Assembly (NCBI GenBank): GCA_027318525.1
Contig: DAHVPA010000066.1
Location: forward strand, 1 to 9,036
Reading direction: 5' to 3'
Length of the DNA stretch: 9,036 bases
Origin: Candidatus Cloacimonadota bacterium
GTDB lineage: Bacteria; Cloacimonadota; Cloacimonadia; Cloacimonadales; Cloacimonadaceae
The notes beneath the pieces were generated by a model, which searched no databases, had not been told where the DNA came from, and saw only the letters and a list, made by a program, of their open reading frames with translations. The position numbers and the translations under genes were made by a program. Shown here piece after piece: positions 1-5,972 of the stretch; the stretch's first letter is position 1; each line of letters begins with the position of its first letter.

Positions 1-184
1 CTCTTTCCCCGCTGCCTCCCGAGAAAAGTCCGAGAGGCTGGCGGAGGCTGCGGGATGGGTAAGCAAGCAAAGTCTCGCTGGGAAAAGAGTTTCATAGGTG
101 GAAAGGATGGAAGAGAAAAACCCTTGAGGATATTTTTTGTTGACAGAAAAAGCGTTTTTCGGAATTTGAGCAACACGAAGCTAA
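1..184. other. Upstream region without a firm gene, strongly self-complementary
   Basis: No gene is assigned here. Bases 1-9 (CTCTTTCCC) can pair with 80-89 (GGGAAAAGAG), and 9-19 (CCGCTGCCTCC) can pair with 43-53 (GGAGGCTGCGG) with one mismatch in 11, so on paper the segment folds into a branched structure. Two forward frames are also open from the window edge, one stopping at 95-97 and the other running into the tRNA, so the left part could be the 3' tail of a coding sequence beginning outside the window. The stretch from about 100 to 184 is AT-rich and holds a possible tRNA promoter. I recognise no known RNA family. Confidence 0.3.
140..168 (+). promoter_or_regulatory. Possible promoter for the tRNA-Asn gene
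   Basis: A perfect -35 consensus TTGACA lies at 140-145, about 40 bases before the tRNA. The hexamer 17 bases further on (163-168, AATTTG) is a poor -10. A small inverted repeat, GAAAAA-GCG-TTTTTC, fills the spacer at 146-160. The call rests on the -35 and its position. Confidence 0.35.
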
Positions 185-259
185 TCCGGAATAGCTCAGC
201 GGTAGAGCGGGTGGCTGTTAACCACTAGGTCGGGGGTTCGAATCCCTCTTCCGGAGCCA
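185..259 (+). tRNA. tRNA-Asn (anticodon GTT)
   Basis: This is a complete cloverleaf. The acceptor stem pairs 185-191 (TCCGGAA) with 249-255 (TTCCGGA). The D arm is GCTC/GAGC at 194-208. The anticodon stem is 210-214/222-226 with loop CTGTTAA, giving anticodon GTT at 217-219, which reads Asn codons AAC and AAU. The T arm is 232-248 with loop TTCGAAT. The discriminator base is G256 and the CCA end (257-259) is encoded. All stems close with only G-U wobbles. Confidence 0.97.
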
Positions 260-264
260 TAAAT

Positions 265-292
265 AAAAAGCGAACCACACGGTTCGCTTTTT
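265..292. terminator. Bidirectional intrinsic terminator
   Basis: A perfect hairpin has arms at 265-276 and 281-292 (core GCGAACC / GGTTCGC) and loop ACAC. It is flanked by an A run on the left and a T run on the right, so it reads as stem plus U-tract on both strands. It lies 5 bases after the tRNA CCA and 21 bases past the stop of the small exported-protein gene on the opposite strand. It therefore probably ends transcription from both sides. Confidence 0.9.
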
Positions 293-313
293 TTATTCTG
301 TTGAAAACCGGTT

Positions 314-778
314 TTATTTCTTGTCTGTAATGGTCAGCTCATACAGGGTTTTGGCTCTTCCGGAAACGGGTTTAAGCTGCATGGTTATGGATTTCTTTTT
401 ATTGGCAGTGCGGACGAAGTATGTATCATCCTTGATTTCTCCGGTGAAGCGGGTGTAGGCATCTTTGTCGCTGCCTTCATAAACCAGGAGTCTGGAGATT
501 CTGGAGATGGTATCTTCCATGAAGTAATCTTCTTCATAGTAATCATAAGCGTCAAGATAGTCATATCCCAGGAAATCACCGTTGAGGGTGAAGTCTTCCC
601 AGCTTATCAGATTTGTAGCCTGCCAATCGTTGTCATGCAGATATTTGATGAGGTTGGCAGCCATTGCTTTGACCTCACTGGTATCGGGCAGGACATTTTC
701 ATTGCTCTGGGCTGTCAGAGCTGTCCCGGCAAGCATTACAAGCATTAAAACAAAAATAACGAGTGTTTTGGTTTTCAT
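314..778 (-). CDS. Small exported protein of unknown function
   Basis: This encodes 154 residues. I do not recognise the family. Residues 1-23 form a clear Sec signal peptide (Lys-rich start, hydrophobic core, probable cleavage after LTA), so the mature protein of about 131 residues should act in the periplasm or outside. A very acidic, tyrosine-rich patch lies at residues 71-90 (pattern YDYLDAYDYYEEDYF). The C-terminal half alternates charged and hydrophobic residues and is probably beta-rich, which is inference. The start is supported by AAAGGAG at 784-790, five bases before the ATG. The gene lies 45 bases downstream of gmhA on the same strand, so it may be the last gene of that operon or have its own promoter. 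It ends just before the shared terminator. Confidence 0.8.
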   Translation of the reverse strand: MKTKTLVIFVLMLVMLAGTALTAQSNENVLPDTSEVKAMAANLIKYLHDNDWQATNLISWEDFTLNGDFLGYDYLDAYDYYEEDYFMEDTISRISRLLVYEGSDKDAYTRFTGEIKDDTYFVRTANKKKSITMQLKPVSGRAKTLYELTITDKK

Positions 779-823
779 TTTTGCTCCTTTTACTTTCTAT
801 TACACAAACTTTTGGTTTTTACT

Positions 824-1405
824 TCATGAATTTATGGGAAACAGCTTGCTTTCTACCATTTCCACCATGATATGCAGGATTTTGATGTGCATTTCCTGAA
901 TCCGGTCAGTGGTCAGGGCAGGAATAATCAGCTCCAAATCACTTTTGTCTTTGAGCTTTCCGCCATCCTTGCCAAGCAGCGCCATGGTCTTGCATCCCAG
1001 TGTTTGGGCTGTCTGCAAAGCTTTTATGACATTGGCGGAATTCCCGCTGGTGGAAATCCCGATGACCATATCTCCCGGTTTGGCAAACGCTCGGACTCCT
1101 CTGGCAAAGACTTCGTCAAAGCCGTAATCATTTGCCACACAGGTCAGATAACCCGGGTCTGACAAGGCAATCGCAGGCAAAGCAGGTCTGTCATTGCGAA
1201 ATCTGCCGCTCAGTTCCTCAGCAAAGTGCATGGCGTCACACATACTGCCGCCATTACCGAAAATGATAACCTTGTTGCCGTTGCGAAAGATTTCTGCCAA
1301 AGCTTCCGCAGCTCTTGCTATTGCGTCAAGGTTGGCATCCTTTTCCATAAAGGAGTGCAGGGTTTCCGCTGCCGTCTGCAGTAGTGATTTTATCATATTT
1401 TGCAT
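824..1405 (-). CDS. gmhA: Phosphoheptose isomerase (sedoheptulose-7-phosphate isomerase)
   Basis: GmhA converts D-sedoheptulose 7-phosphate to D-glycero-D-manno-heptose 7-phosphate in the cytoplasm, the first step of ADP-heptose synthesis for the LPS inner core. The product is 193 residues, the normal length (E. coli 192), and is a single SIS domain. It has the family signatures FGNGGSMCDAMHFAEEL (residues 49-65), the phosphate-binding loop STSGNSANV (118-126), GKDGGK (145-150) and RIQEMHIKILH (168-178). From memory of the E. coli and Burkholderia enzymes, the metal and catalytic residues align with H60, E64, Q170 and H178, and all are present. The start codon lies 3 bases after the adenosine deaminase stop and has no clear Shine-Dalgarno, so translation is probably coupled. 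An in-frame ATG three codons later is an alternative start. Confidence 0.96.
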   Translation of the reverse strand: MQNMIKSLLQTAAETLHSFMEKDANLDAIARAAEALAEIFRNGNKVIIFGNGGSMCDAMHFAEELSGRFRNDRPALPAIALSDPGYLTCVANDYGFDEVFARGVRAFAKPGDMVIGISTSGNSANVIKALQTAQTLGCKTMALLGKDGGKLKDKSDLELIIPALTTDRIQEMHIKILHIMVEMVESKLFPINS

Positions 1406-1408
1406 AGC

Positions 1409-2494
1409 TTAGAGGTTTTCTTTGACCTTGACCTTGGTCTTGAGCTCTGTTTCTTCCAGGTCGTCGATTTCGGTCAGAATCCGGTTTATCAGGCGCACTC
1501 TTTCCTTGTATGGGATAAAAGCGCTTTTGAAGCCATTCAGGATGATGTTTTTGATTTGCGGATAATCCAGCCCGAGCAGCTCGATGGCGAGCATATATTC
1601 ATCCGTCAGGGTGGTATTGGAAATGGTCCGGTTATCCGTATTGAGGGTCACTCTCAAGCCGTAATCGAGATAAAAGTCGATGGGATGAGCTCTGATGCTG
1701 GGCACCGCCTTCGTATGGAAATTACTCTTGAGGCAGATTTCCAATGGGATGCGATGGTCGTTTACATAGTTCAAGAGGTCTCCATCCTCAACCAACCTGG
1801 TGCCGTGTCCGATGCGGTGTGAACCGCAATAATGCAGCGCCTGGTGGATGCTGTCCGGTCCGTAGGCTTCTCCGGCGTGGATGGTGATATTGAGATTGTT
1901 TTTGAGGGCAAGGTCAAAAGCTTCCTTGTGGTCTTTGGCGGGATAGTTGTTTTCACCGCCTGCCAGGTCAAAACCGATGACGCCTTTGTTCTTATAGGCA
2001 ACTGCGAGCTCTGCCAGCTTGACTGAAGTGGTGGGGTCCATATTCCTGATGCCGCAGATGATTACGCCCGTCTTGATGTTGAAGTCCTTCTCCGCCTGCT
2101 TGAGTCCGTCAATCACAGCTTCCGAGATTTGGGTCAGCTTGAGTCCCTGGTCTGTGTGTAAAATTGGTGAATAGCGCACTTCCACATAGCGGATGTTTTC
2201 CTTGGCGCAATCTTCCGCCAGTTCATACGCTGCCCGGCGCAAGCCTTCCTTGTTCTGGAGGACTTTGTTGACTATATTAAAACCACGCAGATAATCTTCC
2301 AGACTGGCGGTGTTTTCATCGCAACAGATTAGTTTCTGCATTTCCGCAGGGTCATAGGTGGGAAGCTCCACCTTAAACTGCTTTGCCATATCTATCAGTG
2401 AGTCAATCCGGACAGAGCCGTCCAGATGCACGTGCAAATCTGTTTTGGGCATTTTTTCGATAAAAGCCCTGGTCAGTTTGAATTTTCCTGTCAT
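1409..2494 (-). CDS. add: Adenosine deaminase
   Basis: This enzyme hydrolyses adenosine or 2'-deoxyadenosine to inosine or deoxyinosine plus ammonia in purine salvage. The product is 361 residues, close to the usual 330-360. The metallo-dependent hydrolase barrel is marked by TDLHVHLDGS (metal ligands H21 and H23), GFDLAGGE (174-181), THxGE-type motif IHAGEA (H206 metal, E209 catalytic), RIGHGTR (H230) and LNTDNR (D287 metal). The family's usual Asp-Asp pair is Asp-Asn here (D287-N288), which I believe is normal for one bacterial subgroup. The C-terminal tail is charged, with many Lys and Glu. GAGGAG at 2504-2509 lies nine bases before the ATG. The gene starts 20 bases after the nitroreductase stop and ends 3 bases before gmhA. 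Related aminodeaminases (adenine or 6-aminodeoxyfutalosine) are less likely but cannot be excluded by eye. Confidence 0.9.
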   Translation of the reverse strand: MTGKFKLTRAFIEKMPKTDLHVHLDGSVRIDSLIDMAKQFKVELPTYDPAEMQKLICCDENTASLEDYLRGFNIVNKVLQNKEGLRRAAYELAEDCAKENIRYVEVRYSPILHTDQGLKLTQISEAVIDGLKQAEKDFNIKTGVIICGIRNMDPTTSVKLAELAVAYKNKGVIGFDLAGGENNYPAKDHKEAFDLALKNNLNITIHAGEAYGPDSIHQALHYCGSHRIGHGTRLVEDGDLLNYVNDHRIPLEICLKSNFHTKAVPSIRAHPIDFYLDYGLRVTLNTDNRTISNTTLTDEYMLAIELLGLDYPQIKNIILNGFKSAFIPYKERVRLINRILTEIDDLEETELKTKVKVKENL

Positions 2495-2514
2495 TTTCTT
2501 CTACTCCTCTCTGT

Positions 2515-3066
2515 TCAATCAAGATAGCGCACTATCTGCTCCAGCGGCAATCTGTCCTTACTGCCGGCAAAGGTCTTCAACACTTTGGAATAAACTCCAG
2601 TTTTTTCCGCCGGATAACCAAAAGGACTGAGCGCTATTATCCTCCAGCTTTTTGGCAGTTGCAGCCAGCTTTTGAGTTTCTTTTCGCTGAAGGCTGCCAG
2701 CCAGCAGGAACCGATTCCGTGGCTCCAAGCCGTTAAAATCATCTGATGGAAAGCGATTGTTGTGTCAACTAAATAATAATCTTGTCCGTTGACTCTCAGG
2801 TTTTTATCTGTATCTGCGCAGGCAATGACCAGCATGGGAGCTTTTTTGATAAAGAAGTTGGAAAGCCCGATTAATCCGCAATTGGCTGCCAGACTGCGAA
2901 TCTTTTCCCTGTCCCTGAGGATGATGAACCGCCAGGGTTGTCTGTTTTGGGCAGAAGGCGCCAGCCTTGCAGCTTCGAGCATATCCTGAAGCACTTCCTC
3001 CGGAACCGGTTCATCCCTAAAATCCCTGACGCTGTGCCTGGTCAATATCGTTTCCATTAGTTCCAT
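2515..3066 (-). CDS. Nitroreductase-family flavoprotein
   Basis: This is a probable FMN-dependent NAD(P)H oxidoreductase of the nitroreductase superfamily, 183 residues, in the short subfamily (typical range about 160-220). The N-terminal RHSVRDF (10-16) and PSAQNRQPWRF (37-47) are the FMN phosphate and ring contacts of this fold. DYYLVDTTIAFHQMILTAW (97-115) and GSCWLAAF (119-126) form the dimer core, and LSPFGYP (146-152) is the standard C-terminal loop. There is no signal peptide, so it should be cytoplasmic. The physiological substrate cannot be deduced: family members reduce nitroaromatics, quinones or flavins, or act in specialised reactions. The ATG at 3066 has GGAG at 3073-3076, six bases upstream; a second ATG three codons later is less favoured. 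It is the first gene of the operon with add and gmhA. Confidence 0.9.
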   Translation of the reverse strand: MELMETILTRHSVRDFRDEPVPEEVLQDMLEAARLAPSAQNRQPWRFIILRDREKIRSLAANCGLIGLSNFFIKKAPMLVIACADTDKNLRVNGQDYYLVDTTIAFHQMILTAWSHGIGSCWLAAFSEKKLKSWLQLPKSWRIIALSPFGYPAEKTGVYSKVLKTFAGSKDRLPLEQIVRYLD

Positions 3067-3137
3067 AATCTACTCCATTGTTACAAAAATCCCGATGGGA
3101 AGACAAGTCAAGCAATTCCTGAACAGTCATTTTCTGC

Positions 3138-3150
3138 TTAGTATTACTAA
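3138..3150. promoter_or_regulatory. Perfect palindrome in the divergent intergenic region, possible operator
   Basis: TTAGTA-T-TACTAA is a perfect 6-base inverted repeat around one central base. It lies between the divergently transcribed nitroreductase and histidine kinase genes. It shares the heptamer GTATTAC with a second palindrome 85 bases further right. No binding protein can be named. Confidence 0.3.
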
Positions 3151-3200
3151 AAGATTTTACCTCATTAAGACCTGATATTATCTGCCTGCAAAAATCTTTA

Positions 3201-3228
3201 TTGACTTTTATTGCTATATCTGTAATGT
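3201..3228 (+). promoter_or_regulatory. Possible promoter for the hybrid histidine kinase gene
   Basis: TTGACT at 3201-3206 matches the -35 consensus at five of six bases. The -10 is uncertain: TAATGT at 3223-3228 sits at a 16-base spacing but matches at only three positions. If the promoter is real, transcription would begin near 3235, after the GTG at 3227, which favours one of the later ATG codons as the start. Confidence 0.3.
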
Positions 3229-3235
3229 GTATTAC
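3222..3235. promoter_or_regulatory. Second palindrome overlapping the putative -10 region
   Basis: GTAAT-GTGT-ATTAC is a perfect 5-base inverted repeat with a 4-base spacer, placed over the expected -10 and transcription start of the kinase gene. Its right half repeats the GTATTAC heptamer of the palindrome at 3138-3150. The position fits a repressor site, but this is inference. Confidence 0.3.
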
Positions 3236-3250
3236 CCGATGGAAAAGTCT

Positions 3251-5785
3251 ATGAACGAGATAAATGCAAAAGCGACTGAAGCGGCTTCTCTAAAGAGATT
3301 GCTCGTAAACAGAGTAATCGTCACGGCAGTTTTTTGCCTGGCGGTCACCGGAGGTCTTGCTTTGCTTTTTTATTCGGACATTCTCTTTGACCTCAGAAAC
3401 CTTCCGCTCCGGCTTTCCCTCAATAACATTGTTCCGGGTTTGTTTGACATCGGTCTGCTGCTCATCTGCGCCGCTTTGCTGTTGTGGTTTGTCTTTTACT
3501 TTACTTTAAGGAAGACCTTTGCCCAAATCAGTGAGCTTGCCTCCCTTCCTGCCAAAACACCTGAACCTGATTGGCAAGCCGGCAAAACGATTGAAGACCT
3601 GATTGACAAGGCACCCCCTGCCCCATCCCCGCAGCCAATCCCCGCTCAGCCTGCGAATAAGGATGCCATCCTGCTGCAGCTCGAATCGGAAAAGATACTG
3701 AACAACCTGCTTTCCGCCCTGCTCAGTAAAAACACCACTGCCTCTGCCGCCGGTCTGGATGAAGTTTTGGCTTCTCTGGGCAGCTATTGCAAAAGCGATT
3801 TTACCGCCATTTATAAAAAGGAAGTCCTGTCCGGAATGTTTGACCGGCTCGGTTTTTGGGATGCAGATCCCGATACTGCCCGCCATTCCAACAAACTTGA
3901 TGCCATTGAGCTGCCCCAATACAGATGGATGAATAAATCCCTCTTAAGTGGCAAATCCTTTATCTTTAGGACTGCGATGCTGAACGGACTGATGCAGGGC
4001 ATTCAGAATGCGGCTGATGATGTGAAGGAATGGATGCAGATGCAAGCCCAGGAATCCGCCGAATACAAGCTTTGCCGTCATGAGGGCTGGGAATATTTTG
4101 TCTGTTTCCCGTGTCTGCAGGGTAATGACATCATCGGACTTTTCATCATCGGCTATTTCAAACCCGAACTCCCCATCACCAATGATGTTCTGGAGCGTCT
4201 GACCCTGATTTCCACAGCTTTGGGCAGGCAGCTTTCCGAATTTGACGGAAAGGAAACTCCTTCTGATGCGGCAACGGACATTCAGGCAGCGTTGGACACT
4301 CTGGATGAAGCGATTTTTATCACCGACCAGGCGGGTGTGCTCACCCTGCTCAATAAATCTGCTTCCGCCCTGGTGGAATCCCGTCAGGGCAGATTGGCAG
4401 GTCAGCCCTGGCACAGCGTCTTTCACCTTATCAACAAGGACACCGGCTTTCCCGTCCCCAATCCTGTTGCCAAATTCTCCCGCGATAGCAGCGAAAAGAT
4501 TTATCTGGATAATGTGGCAATCCTTGGTCCTGCGGGAGCGGAAATCCTGCTTGAAGGAATGGCAGCGCCTTTTTATTACTCCACTTCCGACCGCACCGGA
4601 ATCATCTTTATCCTGCGTGATGTGACAGACCGGACCAAGCAGGAAATCGAACGCAGCCAGGCACAGAGGATGGAAGCCATCAGCTCCCTTTCCGCCGGGT
4701 TTGCTCATGACTTTAACAATATCCTGACAGCCATTTTGGGCAATATCTCCCTGGCGATGGATGATGCTCCGCCCAATAGCGAACAGGCTTCAGTCCTCAA
4801 AGCTGCGGAAGAATCCACCCTCAAGGGCAAAGAGATTACGGATAACCTGCTGGCTATGGCAAAGGGCAGCCCCATTCCCGAGCATTCCTCCGAAGCCATC
4901 CAGACCTTGCAGCGCGTGGTGAATGAGATGGTTACGGGCACCAATGTCAAACCCGTCTTCCAGTTTGCTCCCAGTCTGCCCAATATCCGCATGGCGGTGG
5001 ACACCTTTGAAAAGATCATCACAAACCTGGTCAGCAATGCCCTGCAAGCTATGAAACTGGGCGGAATCCTGACCGTGACTGCCGAACCCTTTAACGCCGT
5101 GGCTGATACGGAAATCCAGGTCAAACCCGGACATTATCTCTGCATCCATATCAAGGACACGGGCGAAGGCATCACTTCCGACAACCAAAACCGCGTCTTC
5201 GTTCCTTATTTTACCACGCGCCCCCAAGCCAGCGGACTGGGCTTGCCGATTGTCTATCAGCTCCTCAAAAAGAATAGCGGCTTTATCCGGCTCAAATCCC
5301 AGCCCGGCAAAGGCACGGATTGCGAAATCTATATCCCTGTGGCAGAAGACAAGGCGGAACTCCTGCCCGATACCAAATCCGAACCGAAACCGGCTTCCCT
5401 GCGTTCAGCTCCGTTTGTGCTTGTTTTGGATGAAGACGATGCCCTGGGCAACCTCCTCATCAAGACTTTGGTCAAGATGGGTCTCAAGGTCCAACACACC
5501 ACCAATACCGATGAGCTGACCAGTCTCTTTTTCAAAGCTGCCAATAGCGGCTCACCCGTCACCCTGATTCTGGCTGACCTCAATATGCCCAGCCTGATTG
5601 ACATCCGCAACCTGCTGAACGTCCTCAAAAAATCCGACCCCAAGGTCAAGCTGGTCGCCTATAGCAACCAGATTGGACCCGAAAACCTGGAAGAATATAA
5701 GAGCAAAGGCTTCGACGATATCCTCCAAAAACCTTTCAATATCTCCGACCTCCGCGCCGTCATCAATCGCAATATAGAAGTCTAA
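3251..5785 (+). CDS. Membrane-bound hybrid sensor histidine kinase (PAS-HisKA-HATPase-REC)
   Basis: This is a two-component sensor kinase of 844 residues. Two hydrophobic segments (about 20-42 and 61-86) anchor it, with a short loop of about 18 residues outside. A proline-rich linker (103-135) follows. Residues 150-330 look like a GAF domain and 345-462 are a PAS domain ending in ILRDVTDRT. The H-box GFAHDFNN carries the phosphorylatable H486. The ATPase domain has the N-box (ITNLVSNALQAM, N596), DTGEGI (636-641), FVPYFTTR (650-657) and SGLGLPIV (661-668). The C-terminal receiver has the acidic DEDD (727-730), phosphoacceptor D776 (ILADLNMP), S805 and K827 (QKPF). All key residues are intact. 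The short external loop suggests sensing through the membrane or by the cytoplasmic GAF/PAS domains. The start is uncertain: in-frame GTG 3227 and ATG 3239 precede it, and 3251 is preferred because a weak GGA lies seven bases upstream. Confidence 0.93.
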   Translation: MNEINAKATEAASLKRLLVNRVIVTAVFCLAVTGGLALLFYSDILFDLRNLPLRLSLNNIVPGLFDIGLLLICAALLLWFVFYFTLRKTFAQISELASLPAKTPEPDWQAGKTIEDLIDKAPPAPSPQPIPAQPANKDAILLQLESEKILNNLLSALLSKNTTASAAGLDEVLASLGSYCKSDFTAIYKKEVLSGMFDRLGFWDADPDTARHSNKLDAIELPQYRWMNKSLLSGKSFIFRTAMLNGLMQGIQNAADDVKEWMQMQAQESAEYKLCRHEGWEYFVCFPCLQGNDIIGLFIIGYFKPELPITNDVLERLTLISTALGRQLSEFDGKETPSDAATDIQAALDTLDEAIFITDQAGVLTLLNKSASALVESRQGRLAGQPWHSVFHLINKDTGFPVPNPVAKFSRDSSEKIYLDNVAILGPAGAEILLEGMAAPFYYSTSDRTGIIFILRDVTDRTKQEIERSQAQRMEAISSLSAGFAHDFNNILTAILGNISLAMDDAPPNSEQASVLKAAEESTLKGKEITDNLLAMAKGSPIPEHSSEAIQTLQRVVNEMVTGTNVKPVFQFAPSLPNIRMAVDTFEKIITNLVSNALQAMKLGGILTVTAEPFNAVADTEIQVKPGHYLCIHIKDTGEGITSDNQNRVFVPYFTTRPQASGLGLPIVYQLLKKNSGFIRLKSQPGKGTDCEIYIPVAEDKAELLPDTKSEPKPASLRSAPFVLVLDEDDALGNLLIKTLVKMGLKVQHTTNTDELTSLFFKAANSGSPVTLILADLNMPSLIDIRNLLNVLKKSDPKVKLVAYSNQIGPENLEEYKSKGFDDILQKPFNISDLRAVINRNIEV

Positions 5786-5972
5786 CTCTGACTCAGCCAT
5801 ACTTATCAAGCCTGCCGGAACACCTCTCACAGCTTCCATGAGGGCGGTATAGACAAACTCAAACAGCTTACTCAGGCGTATTCTGTATTGTCCAAACAGC
5901 CAGGAATAAGCTTCTGCAGTTTGTTTACAAAATACATATTTACAATATTGGGAGTATAACTTAATTGGAATT
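5786..5972. other. Convergent intergenic region without a clear terminator
   Basis: These 187 bases separate the stop of the kinase gene from the stop of the opposing propeller-protein gene. The left part holds the first copy of the dispersed repeat. The right part is AT-rich with short palindromes such as CAATATTG (5943-5950). I see no GC stem followed by a T run on either strand, so termination here may be Rho-dependent or rely on the repeat hairpin. Confidence 0.5.
5800..5866 (+). repeat. Dispersed 67-base direct repeat, left copy
   Basis: This matches 8747-8813 at 61 of 67 positions in the same orientation; the core 5811-5866 matches at 52 of 56. The similarity stops abruptly after AAACAG at 5866. 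Inside, CCTCTCA and TGAGGG can form a stem of about 6 pairs around a 9-base loop. The copy begins 15 bases after the kinase stop codon. With the right copy it brackets the two-gene AT-rich block. It could be a recombination scar, a repeat-family member or a relic of a mobile element. Confidence 0.85.

Noticed and set aside
1..130. RNase P RNA, because GAGAAAAGTCCG at 21-32 resembles the conserved P4 segment GAGGAAAGTCC
   Set aside because: The conserved 3' part of RNase P RNA (ACAGA...GGCTTA type) is absent before the tRNA begins, and the surrounding helices do not fit.
55..228. Forward reading frame from an ATG at 55 reading 57 codons
   Set aside because: It runs through most of the tRNA gene, has no ribosome site and shows no recognisable protein.
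582..1412. Forward open frames opposite the small exported protein and gmhA
   Set aside because: They are antisense shadows of well-supported genes, without ribosome sites or recognisable products.
3067..3111. Minus-strand TTGACT at 3106-3111 as a promoter for the nitroreductase operon
   Set aside because: No acceptable -10 hexamer occurs at 15-19 bases spacing, so the operon promoter is not assigned.
3506..5839. Reverse and alternative-frame open frames across the histidine kinase gene
   Set aside because: They overlap a gene with intact conserved motifs throughout and have no family signatures of their own.
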